Shown here: positions 26,901 to 35,802 of the stretch, in pieces
Layout: every line of letters starts with the position of its first letter
Position numbering within the stretch: the first letter of the stretch is position 1
Origin: Flavobacterium sp. CG_23.5
GTDB lineage: Bacteria; Bacteroidota; Bacteroidia; Flavobacteriales; Flavobacteriaceae
NCBI RefSeq assembly: GCF_017875765.1
Contig: NZ_JAGGNA010000001.1
Coordinates: forward strand, 1,433,501 to 1,497,500
DNA length: 64,000 nucleotides
Reading direction: 5' to 3'
Position numbers and translations under genes: made by a program
The notes under the pieces: model-generated
Databases searched by the model: none
What the model was told of the DNA's origin: nothing
The model's input: only the letters and a program-made list of their open reading frames with translations

Positions 26901-27968
26901 ATGACAAAAAAGAAAATACTTTTTCTAGGGGAATCCTACAGAGCGGATGCCATCACATGGATGAATGGTCTGAAAGAATTTGGCGATTTTGAAATTATCA
27001 CTTGGGAATTAAAAATGCCAAATAATTGTATTCATAACCGAATTTTAAGGGTTTTCGAAATTGAATTAGCTTATTTTAAAATAAAGAAGGTTATCAAATT
27101 GCATCAACCAGATATGGTAATTGCCGAAAGAACCACCAGTTATGGATTTCTTGCTGCCTTATCCGGAGTTAAACCTGTCGCAATAGCGCAACAAGGCAGA
27201 ACCGATTTGTGGCCTGAAAATTCCATTTCATTACCATTAAAAAGGCTTATTCAACATTATGCCTTTCAAAAAGCAGATTTGATCCACGCTTGGGGCCCCG
27301 CAATGACAATTTCGATGCGGAAAGCCAATGTAGATATGAATAAAGTTTTGGTATTACCAAAAGGAATAGATTTGGCAAAATTCGAAAATAAAAATAATTC
27401 TGATCCCGAAAAAATTTGCGCCATTGTAACCCGCTCTTTATTGCCGGAATACCGTCATGAGATTATTCTAAAGTCTTTTGCTATTTTAAAAGAAAAAGGG
27501 ATAGATTTCCTACTCACTATTATTGGAGATGGAACTCAACTTCAATACTTAAAAGAATTAGCAAAAAAATTAAATATAGAAGAGAAAGTCCATTTCACGG
27601 GAAGAATTCCAAATACAGAATTACCAAAATTATTACAACAATCTAATATTTATATCAGCATGCCAATAACAGAAGGAGTTTCAGCCTCTTTATTTGAAGC
27701 AATGGCCTGCAATTGTTATCCAGTTGTAACCGATATAATAGGAAATCAAAGTTGGATTACCCACCGAGAAAACGGTCTATTGATTCCCGTTGATGATTTC
27801 AAAATACTCGCTGAAGAATTAGTATGGTCATTTGAAAATAGTGAACATAGAAATAAAGCTGTTCTGAAAAACAGGAAATTTGTGGAAGAAAATGCCAATT
27901 ACAATACAAACATGAAAATTATTGCTGATAAATACCACCAATTAATCAACACAAACAGCCCCAAGTAA
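26901..27968 (+). CDS. Glycosyltransferase, GT4-like
   Basis: 355 residues, GT-B fold. The C-terminal half has the GT4 signatures: the ILKSFAILKEKGIDFLLTIIGDG segment, VHFTGRIPNTELPKLLQQS, and the nucleotide-sugar binding E-x7-E region EGVSASLFEAMACNCYPVVTD. The N-terminal half is less conserved. It is 2 bp upstream of asnB. Pairing of a GT4 enzyme with an AsnB-type amidotransferase suggests surface glycan synthesis with an amidated sugar or acid, but this is only contextual; donor and acceptor are unknown. Confidence 0.85.
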   Translation: MTKKKILFLGESYRADAITWMNGLKEFGDFEIITWELKMPNNCIHNRILRVFEIELAYFKIKKVIKLHQPDMVIAERTTSYGFLAALSGVKPVAIAQQGRTDLWPENSISLPLKRLIQHYAFQKADLIHAWGPAMTISMRKANVDMNKVLVLPKGIDLAKFENKNNSDPEKICAIVTRSLLPEYRHEIILKSFAILKEKGIDFLLTIIGDGTQLQYLKELAKKLNIEEKVHFTGRIPNTELPKLLQQSNIYISMPITEGVSASLFEAMACNCYPVVTDIIGNQSWITHRENGLLIPVDDFKILAEELVWSFENSEHRNKAVLKNRKFVEENANYNTNMKIIADKYHQLINTNSPK

Positions 27969-27970
27969 CT

Positions 27971-29818
27971 ATGTGTGGAATTAATGGAATCTTGCATTTA
28001 CAATCACAAAAAAAAGTGGACGAACGCATTCTGATAAAGATGCGTGATTCGCTGGAGCATCGCGGACCTGATGACAAAGGATTATTTATTGAAAATAATA
28101 TTGGACTAGGACACCGAAGACTTTCAATTCTTGATGTTTCCACTGCCGGACACCAACCTTTTCTTTCCGATGATGGCAGATACGCACTCGTTTATAATGG
28201 TGAAATTTATAACTTTAAGGACTTCTATCCCGAATTAATAAGTAACGGATTTGATATCAGAACTACTTCGGATACTGAAGTTTTGTTAAAGTTATTTCAA
28301 TTACATGGTTTAAAAATGCTCAGCCGTCTTAACGGAATGTTTGCCTTTGCAATCTGGGATAAATTAGAAAAAAAGCTTACTGTTGTGCGGGATCGAATGG
28401 GTGTTAAACCTTTGTATTATTCATTTTACAATGAAACCTTCTATTTTGCATCGGAGCAAAAAGCACTATTTACAGCCGGAGTGCCTCTCAAGATGGCACA
28501 AGACGGATTAGAAGAATATATATTTAATCGATTTGTTGCCGGCGAAAATACTTTATACGAAAACGTAAAAAAAGTATTGCCTGGACATATAAAGACCATT
28601 CACGAAGGTGGAAAAGTCACGACTGAAAAATGGTGGAATCTAAAAAAGGAAATACAGAATCAGCCTGAAATAAAAAATCCAGTTGAATGGTTTCGTGAAA
28701 CATTTGATGATTCCATAAAATTAAGAATGGTAAGTGACGTTCCTGTTGGTGTTTTATTAAGCGGCGGACTGGATTCTTCCTCCATTTTGGCTTCATTATA
28801 TCATCAAAATTACAAAGACATTCAAACTTTTAATATTGGTTTTAAAGAAAAGGAACATAACGAATCACACTTAGCCAAAATGATGGCTGAGAAATTTGAT
28901 TATGGTTTTCACACGATGCAATTAGAAGATAAAAATCTCTACGATAAATTGTTAAGCGCCACTTATTTTCAGGATGAACCTATTATGCATTTGAGCGAAC
29001 CACATCTTTTAGCGGTTTCACAAATGGCAAAACCATCAGTAAAAGTGTTACTTTCCGGTGAAGGTGCTGATGAATTAATGGGTGGCTATGTGAGATATAA
29101 AGCTTTACAATATCCATCATTGTTGAATTCAATTGCAACAATTGGTAATTTGGACCTATTTACAAATAAGCCTCGTTATGAAAAGTTAACGCGTTATGCG
29201 CAAATTAGTAAAAAATCAGAACTGGTGATGTTTAATGGCTCTAATATTTATCCAAAAGATATTGAGGAAATTTATGGAATTAACACACTTCCAAAAAATG
29301 AATACAGAAAACAAATTTATAAAGAAGCAAAATCTTTATACCCGGATAATTTAAGAAGACAAGCGCTGTATTTTGATCAACATACTTACTTATGTTCGCT
29401 GCTGGACAGAAATGACCGCTGCACAATGGGTGCATCCATTGAATGCCGAGAACCATTTTTAGATCCAAGATTAGTCATTGGCTTGGGCTCATTAGAGGAC
29501 AAATGGTTATTTGCGGGCAAGAAATGGAAATTCATTCTCAAATCAGCTATGAAAGAACGTTTACCAGATGAAATTCTAAAATTTAGAAAAGTAGGTCTAA
29601 GCGCTCCTTGGGGTGATTATATTACAAATAGCCCTGCCTTTAAGGAAGAATTAGAATCTTTTTCGAAAAGTGAGCTGTTTCAAAATCCCTATTTTGAAAA
29701 TATAAATATTAAAAAAATGGTTCAGAATTTACAAAAAGGGGATGTTACTATGACTCCTTATATTATGCCGCTCTTCATGATGCATATCTGGATGAAATCT
29801 TACGCAAATAAATTTTAA
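27971..29818 (+). CDS. asnB: Asparagine synthase (glutamine-hydrolysing)
   Basis: 615 residues. The N-terminal nucleophile Cys2 (MCGINGILHL) and glutaminase motifs (RGPDD, GHRRLSILD, YNGEIYN) are followed by the synthetase domain with the PP-loop SGGLDSS at 264-270 and SGEGADELMGGY. It forms asparagine or amidates another carboxylate using glutamine and ATP. AsnB-like enzymes in polysaccharide loci often act on sugar acids; here it follows a glycosyltransferase gene, so either role is possible. All catalytic features are intact. Confidence 0.92.
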   Translation: MCGINGILHLQSQKKVDERILIKMRDSLEHRGPDDKGLFIENNIGLGHRRLSILDVSTAGHQPFLSDDGRYALVYNGEIYNFKDFYPELISNGFDIRTTSDTEVLLKLFQLHGLKMLSRLNGMFAFAIWDKLEKKLTVVRDRMGVKPLYYSFYNETFYFASEQKALFTAGVPLKMAQDGLEEYIFNRFVAGENTLYENVKKVLPGHIKTIHEGGKVTTEKWWNLKKEIQNQPEIKNPVEWFRETFDDSIKLRMVSDVPVGVLLSGGLDSSSILASLYHQNYKDIQTFNIGFKEKEHNESHLAKMMAEKFDYGFHTMQLEDKNLYDKLLSATYFQDEPIMHLSEPHLLAVSQMAKPSVKVLLSGEGADELMGGYVRYKALQYPSLLNSIATIGNLDLFTNKPRYEKLTRYAQISKKSELVMFNGSNIYPKDIEEIYGINTLPKNEYRKQIYKEAKSLYPDNLRRQALYFDQHTYLCSLLDRNDRCTMGASIECREPFLDPRLVIGLGSLEDKWLFAGKKWKFILKSAMKERLPDEILKFRKVGLSAPWGDYITNSPAFKEELESFSKSELFQNPYFENINIKKMVQNLQKGDVTMTPYIMPLFMMHIWMKSYANKF

Positions 29819-29860
29819 TCCTTACTTTTGAATTTAGGATTCACAAAAGCTAACTCTTTC

Positions 29861-30874
29861 ATGGAAATACAATATAATTTCTCTTTAAAAAAATACAATA
29901 CATTTGGCATTGAAGCCAAAGCAAAACAGTTCGTCGCCGTTCATTCTATTGACGAATTGAAACATATTTTAGAAGAAAACAAAGCACAGAAAAAATTTAT
30001 TTTGGGTGGCGGAAGCAATATGCTTTTGACACAGGACATTGACGCACTGGTTATTCATATTGATTTGAAAGGAAAAAAAATTATCAAAGAAAATGATGAT
30101 TTTGTCTGGGTCGAAAGTCAAGCTGGAGAAAACTGGCATGAATTGGTTCTTTGGACAATCGACCAAAATTTTGGCGGAATGGAAAACATGTCTTTAATTC
30201 CCGGAAATGTGGGTACCACTCCCGTTCAAAACATCGGTGCTTATGGTACTGAAATCAAAGATACTTTTGTTTCCTGCGAAGCAATGAATATAGAAACTCA
30301 AGAAATTAAAACCGTCGTGAAAGACGATTGTCATTTTGGTTACAGAGAAAGTGTGTTCAAAAACGAGGCGAAAAATCAATATGTTATTACTTCTGTTGTT
30401 TTCAAATTGACAAAACGCAATCATAAGATCAATATTTCTTACGGCGACATTACAGCTGAATTGGCAAAAAACCACATCACAAATCCAAGTTTAAAGGACG
30501 TGAGCAATGCGGTGATAGCAATTCGTAAAAGCAAATTACCCGATCCAAAAGAACTGGGAAATAGCGGTAGTTTCTTTAAAAACCCTATTCTCTTAAAATC
30601 TGATTTCGAAAAAATTCATCAACAATTTCCAGAAATGAAATATTATGATGTTTCCCCAACGGAAGTAAAAGTTCCCGCTGGCTGGTTGATCGAACAAGCC
30701 GGTTTCAAAGGAAAACGTTTTGGTGATGCCGGAATACATAAAAATCAAGCATTGGTTTTAGTCAATTACGGCAATGCAACGGGACAAGAGATTTTGAATG
30801 TTTCAAAGAATATTCAGGAGACTATTTTTAAGACTTTTGGAATTCATATTGAAGCCGAAGTAAATGTGATATAG
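29861..30874 (+). CDS. murB: UDP-N-acetylmuramate dehydrogenase (UDP-N-acetylenolpyruvoylglucosamine reductase)
   Basis: 337 residues from ATG 29861. A longer frame begins at TTG 29828, but the family start (MEIQYNFSLKKYNTFGIEAKA) matches the ATG. FAD-binding motifs: FILGGGSNMLL, MSLIPGNVGTTPVQNIGAYG, and the catalytic loop GNSGSFFKNP with the proton-donating Ser; a C-terminal Glu region is present. It is the E. coli-type (type I) enzyme with the YGYRESVFK-like segment HFGYRESVFK. It reduces enolpyruvyl-UDP-GlcNAc to UDP-MurNAc in peptidoglycan synthesis. Confidence 0.94.
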   Translation: MEIQYNFSLKKYNTFGIEAKAKQFVAVHSIDELKHILEENKAQKKFILGGGSNMLLTQDIDALVIHIDLKGKKIIKENDDFVWVESQAGENWHELVLWTIDQNFGGMENMSLIPGNVGTTPVQNIGAYGTEIKDTFVSCEAMNIETQEIKTVVKDDCHFGYRESVFKNEAKNQYVITSVVFKLTKRNHKINISYGDITAELAKNHITNPSLKDVSNAVIAIRKSKLPDPKELGNSGSFFKNPILLKSDFEKIHQQFPEMKYYDVSPTEVKVPAGWLIEQAGFKGKRFGDAGIHKNQALVLVNYGNATGQEILNVSKNIQETIFKTFGIHIEAEVNVI

Positions 30875-31001
30875 GTTTCAGTATTCAGTATTCGGTCGTA
30901 ATGTTCAGCTGCAGTAAAAGCCGTAATATAGATTGCAGATCTGAGAGTGTGCATACCAAAATAGTATTTTAAAATTCGTTAATCCAAAATCACAAATCAC
31001 C

Positions 31002-31616
31002 ATGTACATCCCAGATATTTACAAAAACGAAAATCAAGAAGACATAACTGCTTTCTTGAAACAAAATAGTTTTGGCATTCTAATCAATCAAACTAATGGA
31101 AAATTGTGGGCGACTCACATTCCGTTAGAACTGCAAACGAATAAAGAAGGTAAAACAATTTTAGAAGGACATATATCTAAAGAAAATCCGCAATGGCAAG
31201 GTTTCACGGAAAACGACCAAATATTAGCCGTTTTTTCGGGACCACATTCTTACATCTCTCCTTCGTGGTACGATCACGAAAATGTCCCAACATGGAATTA
31301 TATTGCGGTTCATGTTTACGGAAGAATAAAAATTATTGAAGGCGATGCAGTAATCGAATCGCTGAAAAAACTAGTCGATAAATACGAACAGAATTCGGAA
31401 AACCCGGTTCGCATAGAAGATTTATCCCAGAAAACGATGATGCAAAGTCGCGGAATTGTCGCTTTTGAAATCGAAATTGATGAGATTCAAGCCACAAAAA
31501 AAATGTCTCAAAATCGTGATGATAAAAACTATCAAAATATCATTTCTGAGTTGGAAAAAACCAACATAAATCAGTCCATTGCTGTCGCAAATGAAATGAA
31601 GAAATGCCCCCGATAA
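31002..31616 (+). CDS. FMN-binding PaiB-type protein
   Basis: 204 residues. Start MYIPDIYKNENQEDITAFLKQNSFGILI, then ATHIPLEL, GHISKENPQW, SGPHSYISPSWY and VPTWNYIAVHVYG, all typical of the PaiB family (FMN-binding split barrel). Bacillus PaiB was described as a negative regulator of sporulation and protease genes, though a flavin-dependent reductase role is also possible. It probably binds FMN in the cytoplasm. Flanked by repeat-rich gaps and separately transcribed. Confidence 0.88.
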   Translation: MYIPDIYKNENQEDITAFLKQNSFGILINQTNGKLWATHIPLELQTNKEGKTILEGHISKENPQWQGFTENDQILAVFSGPHSYISPSWYDHENVPTWNYIAVHVYGRIKIIEGDAVIESLKKLVDKYEQNSENPVRIEDLSQKTMMQSRGIVAFEIEIDEIQATKKMSQNRDDKNYQNIISELEKTNINQSIAVANEMKKCPR

Positions 31617-31665
31617 ATTCTTTCAAAATTCACAGTTTATGATTAAAAATTCATAATTGTATTCA

Positions 31666-31673
31666 TACCTTTG
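31666..31673 (+). promoter_or_regulatory. Candidate -7 promoter box of the GT2-sigma operon
   Basis: TACCTTTG (followed by CGC) fits TAnnTTTG, 42 bp upstream of the GT2 start codon. No good -33 box seen. Confidence 0.4.
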
Positions 31674-31715
31674 CGCTCTCTCGAAATTTCGGGACTAAAA
31701 ACTCACTAAACTCAG

Positions 31716-32822
31716 ATGCTTATTATTATTCTTTACTTTTTTATTTTTATTGTTGCCGTTCAGATTTTGTATTACTTGGTTATTTTTGGAAAATTTTCTT
31801 TCGCAAAAGCGCAAAAGATAACACCCAAAAGAATTCCGATATCGGTTATTGTTTGTGCCAAAAACGAAGAAGAAAACGTAACAAATTTTATTCCGTTACT
31901 AGCTGAACAAAATTATCCTGATTTTGAAATTGTCTTAATTGACGATGCTTCGAGCGACGATACATTGGCTCTTTTTGAAGGTTTTGAAAAACAATATCCA
32001 AATGTACGTTTGGTGAAAGTGCAAAACAACGAAGCCTTTTGGGGCAACAAAAAATACGCATTGACTTTAGGAATCAAAGCTGCAAAAAAAGAATATTTAT
32101 TATTCACTGATGCCGACTGCTATCCAACATCAAAAGAATGGATTACAGCGATGAGCTCTCAATTTACGATGCAAAAAACAATTGTTTTGGGTTATGGTAA
32201 ATATGAAAAAGTAGCTAATTCTTTTTTGAATAAAATCATTCGTTTTGAAACTTTGCTCACCGCCATTCAATATTTTTCTTGGGCAAAAATAGGTCATCCA
32301 TATATGGGCGTGGGTAGAAACCTAGCGTATAAAAAAGAAGAGTTTTTCAGTGCCAATGGTTTTATTGAGCACATGCAAGTTCGTTCCGGTGATGATGATT
32401 TGTTCATTAATCAAGTCGCAAATGCGAGAAACACAGCCGTTTCCTATACACCCGAAAGTTTCACTTATTCTAAACCAAAAACGACTTACAAAGACTGGAT
32501 TATACAAAAAAGAAGACATATTGCTACAGCAAACTATTACAAGAAATTCGATAAATTTCAATTAGGCGTTTTCTATTGTTCGCAACTACTTTTTATTTTA
32601 CTTACGATACTATTACTGGCCTTTCAGTTTCAATGGATAATAGTACTAAGTTTATTTGGTTTACGTTATTTAGTATCTTGGATTGTTATTGGATTTTCGG
32701 CCGGGAAATTAAAAGAAAAAGATGTGGTATATTGGTATCCAATAATCGAATTAGTACTTATAGTCACGCAAATTAATATCTTTATAACAAATACATTCTC
32801 AAAACCGGTACATTGGAAATAA
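31716..32822 (+). CDS. Glycosyltransferase family 2, membrane-anchored
   Basis: 368 residues. An N-terminal hydrophobic segment (1-25) is followed by the GT2 catalytic domain: ISVIVCAKNEEENV, VLIDDASSDDTLALFE, LLFTDADCYP (DxD metal site), the GVGRNLAYKKEEFF segment, and the QVRSGDDDLFI and QKRRH motifs (like the ED and QxxRW motifs of processive synthases). Two C-terminal helices (about 285-365) follow. It transfers a sugar from a nucleotide donor at the cytoplasmic face. It overlaps the ECF sigma gene by 10 bp. Confidence 0.88.
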   Translation: MLIIILYFFIFIVAVQILYYLVIFGKFSFAKAQKITPKRIPISVIVCAKNEEENVTNFIPLLAEQNYPDFEIVLIDDASSDDTLALFEGFEKQYPNVRLVKVQNNEAFWGNKKYALTLGIKAAKKEYLLFTDADCYPTSKEWITAMSSQFTMQKTIVLGYGKYEKVANSFLNKIIRFETLLTAIQYFSWAKIGHPYMGVGRNLAYKKEEFFSANGFIEHMQVRSGDDDLFINQVANARNTAVSYTPESFTYSKPKTTYKDWIIQKRRHIATANYYKKFDKFQLGVFYCSQLLFILLTILLLAFQFQWIIVLSLFGLRYLVSWIVIGFSAGKLKEKDVVYWYPIIELVLIVTQINIFITNTFSKPVHWK

Positions 32823-33364
32823 ACAAACAAATAGAAAAAGCAAAACAAGGTGACCAAGTTGCCTTCACTTTTCTATTGGATTATTATTGGAATGAAGTGT
32901 ATGGTTTCATGCTTAAACGCACTGAAAATGAAACCAATGCCGAAGATATTACTATCGAGACGTTTTCCAAAGCCTTTGACAAAATAGCCACTTATAATTC
33001 GGAATTTCAGTTTAATACTTGGCTTATTGCTATTGCAAAAAACGTTCACATCGATTTATTGCGAAAAAAGAAATCGAGTCTTTTTGTCGAAATTACAGAT
33101 GAACAAGACCAGCAAGCCTACAATATTGCTGATACGACTCCATCGGCAGAAGATGAATTGATTACAGAGCAAAACCTTTCACAGTTACTACAATTCATCA
33201 AAGAATTAAAACCGCATTATCAGGAAGTAATTCAACTTCGCTATTTTCAGGAAATGAGTTATCAGGAAATCGCCAATAAAATTGACGAACCTTTGAGTAA
33301 TGTAAAGATCAAACTGCTTCGCGCCAAGAAACTATTGGCAGAAATTATTCAGAATAAAAGATAG
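32813..33364 (+). CDS. ECF-type RNA polymerase sigma factor
   Basis: 183 residues from TTG 32813, inside the 3' end of the GT2 gene; no nearby ATG fits the alignment. Region 2 (FTFLLDYYWNEVYGFMLKRT, ITIETFSKAFDKI, FNTWLIAIAKNVHIDLLRKKK) and region 4 (LKPHYQEVIQLRYFQEMSYQEIANK, LSNVKIKLLRAKKLL) are clear. No anti-sigma (FecR-type) gene follows, so this is not a standard SusCD-regulating ECF. Translational coupling to GT2 implies joint expression. Target promoters unknown. Confidence 0.9.
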   Translation: MEINKQIEKAKQGDQVAFTFLLDYYWNEVYGFMLKRTENETNAEDITIETFSKAFDKIATYNSEFQFNTWLIAIAKNVHIDLLRKKKSSLFVEITDEQDQQAYNIADTTPSAEDELITEQNLSQLLQFIKELKPHYQEVIQLRYFQEMSYQEIANKIDEPLSNVKIKLLRAKKLLAEIIQNKR

Positions 33365-33370
33365 TTTAAT

Positions 33371-33430
33371 AGGTTAACGGTTATTTGGTTAATCGTTTAT
33401 TTGGTTAATCCGTTATTCGCTTATTAGGTT
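33371..33430. repeat. GGTTAAT/TTATTTGG simple repeat in gap before tonB
   Basis: Reiterated words (GGTTATTTGGTTAATCG and GTTTATTTGGTTAATCCG, then GTTATTCGCTTATTAGG) resemble the arms of the inverted repeat around the S23 gene. It lies in the 210-bp gap 33365-33574. Confidence 0.6.
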
Positions 33431-33574
33431 AAAACGATTCAACAGTTAGACGCCTAAACAATTAAACTAAAAAATTTTGCACTTTATATACTAAAATTCC
33501 TGTTATTTACGTTGTTAAATAAAACACCCATTGCTTATGATTTAAATGCTACTTAACCATTAAATCCATAAACC

Positions 33575-34399
33575 ATGTCAAAATTAAGCATCTACGAAAC
33601 CAGCTGGTTAAACCTTGTTTTCGAGCACAGAAACAAAGAATATGGAGCGTATAAATTACGTCAGGAAAGCACTAAAACATCCCTATTTGCACTTTTTATG
33701 GGACTATTATTATTAGCTTCCGCATTGAGTATTCCTCTTGTTATTAATCATTTTTATCCAGACAACAGGATCACAATTCCTATTCCCGAATTTATGACAC
33801 CGATTGAAATAATCGAAATAGCACCAAATGAAATTAAGAAAATAGACAAGCCGATTCTTCCTGAAGTTAAAACGGCAAATACAGCAATACCAATTGAAAG
33901 CAAACAACTTGTCAATCCAATTATTGTTGAAGCATCACAAGCTAGTCCAGAAATTATAAAAAATACACAAAACACAAGTACAGCAAGCGCAATTACCGAT
34001 GGTACAGCAGTCGTGGGAATAAATGCAACCTCTGCAGCGGGAACGGCAACAGAAAATGCAAGTGCTGGCGATCCGGGAGATACTGTCGTGGCCAGTGTTG
34101 CGCTTGACAAACTTCCAGAATTTCCAGGAGGCATCAATAAATTTTACTCGTATGTTGGAAATAATTTTGAAAAACCAGAAATCGAAGGCGTAAACGTCAT
34201 TCGTGTTTATGTATCGTTTGTCATTGAAAAAGATGGTGCCATGACGGATATTCAGGTGAAAAATGATCCAGGTTACGGTTTAGGTAAAGAAGCCATTCGA
34301 GTATTGAAATCGTTGCGAACAAAATGGTCTCCGGGAATGGTTGGTTCAAAAGCGGTCCGAACTGCCTACAACTTGCCCATTACGGTACAGATGAATTAA
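33575..34399 (+). CDS. Energy transducer TonB-like protein
   Basis: 274 residues. Start ETSWLNLVFEHRNKEYGAYKLRQES is typical of Flavobacteriia TonB-like proteins. One transmembrane helix lies at about 37-57, followed by a periplasmic linker (poly-Ala/Thr/Pro-like region to about 170) and a C-terminal TonB domain (PEFPGGINKFYSYVGNNF, VIRVYVSFVIEKDGAMTDIQV, RTAYNLPITVQM). It transmits proton-motive energy to outer-membrane receptors such as the one at 59181. No exbB/exbD genes are adjacent. Confidence 0.9.
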   Translation: MSKLSIYETSWLNLVFEHRNKEYGAYKLRQESTKTSLFALFMGLLLLASALSIPLVINHFYPDNRITIPIPEFMTPIEIIEIAPNEIKKIDKPILPEVKTANTAIPIESKQLVNPIIVEASQASPEIIKNTQNTSTASAITDGTAVVGINATSAAGTATENASAGDPGDTVVASVALDKLPEFPGGINKFYSYVGNNFEKPEIEGVNVIRVYVSFVIEKDGAMTDIQVKNDPGYGLGKEAIRVLKSLRTKWSPGMVGSKAVRTAYNLPITVQMN

Positions 34400-34569
34400 T
34401 TGGATTTTGTAAATATCCTGAAAACTTCAAAATTCAAAATTCTTTGTTCTTTGTTCAAAATTTAAAATAAGGTCGAATAATCAACTTGGACTTTTGAATT
34501 TTGAACGTGAAATTTAAAAACATTCTTTCTGTTTGTAAAGGATAAAGAACAAAATTTATTTAAAAAATC

Positions 34570-34600
34570 AAAAGCTTCATTTAATTTTGAAGCTTTTTTT
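34570..34600 (+). terminator. Rho-independent terminator
   Basis: Arms AAAAGCTTCA (34570-34579) and TGAAGCTTTT (34588-34597), followed by T's. It lies about 170 bp after the tonB stop and ends that transcript. Confidence 0.75.
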
Positions 34601-34655
34601 GAATATCACATCTAACTTTTTTAAATTTTATCTAAATACAACAAAAAGTACTAAT

Positions 34656-34730
34656 CTAGCCCTGATAGAGCCGATATCCTCGTAGTCCCGAAGCTTCGGG
34701 ACGAAGAGATAAAGGCGAAAGCAGGACAAC
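34656..34730 (+). repeat. Dispersed intergenic repeat, short copy
   Basis: Left edge CTAGCCCTGATAGAGCCG and right edge GGCGAAAGCAGGACAAC match the edges of the copy at 62747-62851 and, less well, 11798-11958. The centre is a perfect 18-bp palindrome (34685-34702, GTCCCGAAGCTTCGGGAC). It sits in the 454-bp gene-free gap 34400-34853 between tonB and lipA; the rest of that gap holds A/T-rich direct and inverted CAAAATT words and the lipA promoter. Confidence 0.7.
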
Positions 34731-34827
34731 TATTAATTAAAATATTCAAAAAAATCTGCTCCTCATGCTTTAATAGCTCTTGCTTCAAATAAACATATAA
34801 ACGAATCCACAAATAGACTACATTCAT

Positions 34828-34835
34828 TATCTTTG
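34828..34835 (+). promoter_or_regulatory. Candidate lipA -7 promoter box
   Basis: TATCTTTG (then CGC) matches TAnnTTTG, 18 bp upstream of the lipA start codon, giving an expected leader of only about 12 nt. Confidence 0.45.
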
Positions 34836-34853
34836 CGCTTTGAAAATTGATAT

Positions 34854-35723
34854 ATGGAAACTGTTTTAGAAAATACTTTACCGATAGGAAAACCGAAATG
34901 GTTGAAGGTAAAACTCCCAATTGGCCAAAAATATACAGAGCTTCGTGGCTTAGTTGATAAATATAGTCTTAATACGATTTGTACCTCAGGAAGCTGTCCA
35001 AATATGGGCGAATGCTGGGGAGAAGGAACGGCAACGTTTATGATTTTAGGAAATGTGTGTACGCGTTCTTGTGGTTTTTGTGGTGTAAAAACCGGAAGGC
35101 CTGAAACCGTAGACTGGGATGAGCCAGAAAAAGTGGCACGTTCTATAAAAATCATGAATATTAAACATGCTGTAGTTACCAGCGTGGATAGAGATGATTT
35201 GAAAGATGGTGGTTCCATTATTTGGATTGAAACCGTTAAAGCTATTCGTAGAATGAATCCCAACACTACTTTGGAAACTTTGATTCCTGATTTTCAAGGT
35301 ATCGAAAGAAATATTGATCGAATTATAGAAGCCAATCCCGAAGTAGTTTCGCATAATGTAGAAACCGTTCGCAGGCTGACTCGTGAAGTACGTATTCAGG
35401 CAAAATATGACCGAAGTTTAGAAGTTTTGAGATACTTGAAAGAGAAAGGTATTCGCAGAACTAAATCTGGAATTATGCTTGGACTTGGCGAAAAAGAAGA
35501 GGAAGTTTTTCAAACGATGAGAGATTTGCGTGAAGCTAATGTCGATATTGTAACGATAGGTCAATACTTGCAACCCAGTAAAAAACATTTGCCTGTAAAA
35601 GAATTTATAACGCCAGATCAATTTGAGATATATGAGAAATTTGGGTTGGAATTGGGTTTTCGTCATGTAGAAAGCGGCCCATTAGTTCGCTCTTCTTACA
35701 AAGCTCAAAAACACATATTATAG
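34854..35723 (+). CDS. lipA: Lipoyl synthase
   Basis: 289 residues. Both iron-sulfur motifs are intact: the auxiliary cluster [12 protein letters not shown] (Cys43, Cys48, Cys54) and the radical [11 protein letters not shown] (Cys69, Cys73, Cys76). The C-terminal RSSYKA motif supplies the Ser ligand. It inserts two sulfur atoms into octanoyl chains on lipoyl domains of 2-oxoacid dehydrogenases and GcvH. Monocistronic; followed by a short repeat-rich gap before gap. Confidence 0.97.
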   Translation: METVLENTLPIGKPKWLKVKLPIGQKYTELRGLVDKYSLNTICTSGSCPNMGECWGEGTATFMILGNVCTRSCGFCGVKTGRPETVDWDEPEKVARSIKIMNIKHAVVTSVDRDDLKDGGSIIWIETVKAIRRMNPNTTLETLIPDFQGIERNIDRIIEANPEVVSHNVETVRRLTREVRIQAKYDRSLEVLRYLKEKGIRRTKSGIMLGLGEKEEEVFQTMRDLREANVDIVTIGQYLQPSKKHLPVKEFITPDQFEIYEKFGLELGFRHVESGPLVRSSYKAQKHIL

Positions 35724-35730
35724 TCGAATG

Positions 35731-35799
35731 TCTTAAAGTCAGAAAGTCGAAAGGCTTGACATATTGACTTTAGGACTTTAGGATTTTAAGACTTTAAGA
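35731..35799. repeat. AAAGTC-type intergenic repeat
   Basis: The lipA-gap spacer is built of GACTTTA/AAAGTC words; the 10-bp arms TCTTAAAGTC (35731-35740) and GACTTTAAGA (35790-35799) are perfect inverted repeats. The same words form the hairpin at 50340-50386. Confidence 0.65.
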
Positions 35800-35802
35800 C
35801 TT

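Noticed and set aside
29828..29860. Longer murB start at TTG 29828
   Set aside because: The 11 extra residues do not resemble the family; ATG 29861 gives the standard N-terminus.
33754..34137. 127-codon antisense hydrophobic ORF over tonB
   Set aside because: It is the reverse of the Ala/Thr/Pro-rich linker of the TonB-like protein; composition alone makes it look like a membrane protein.
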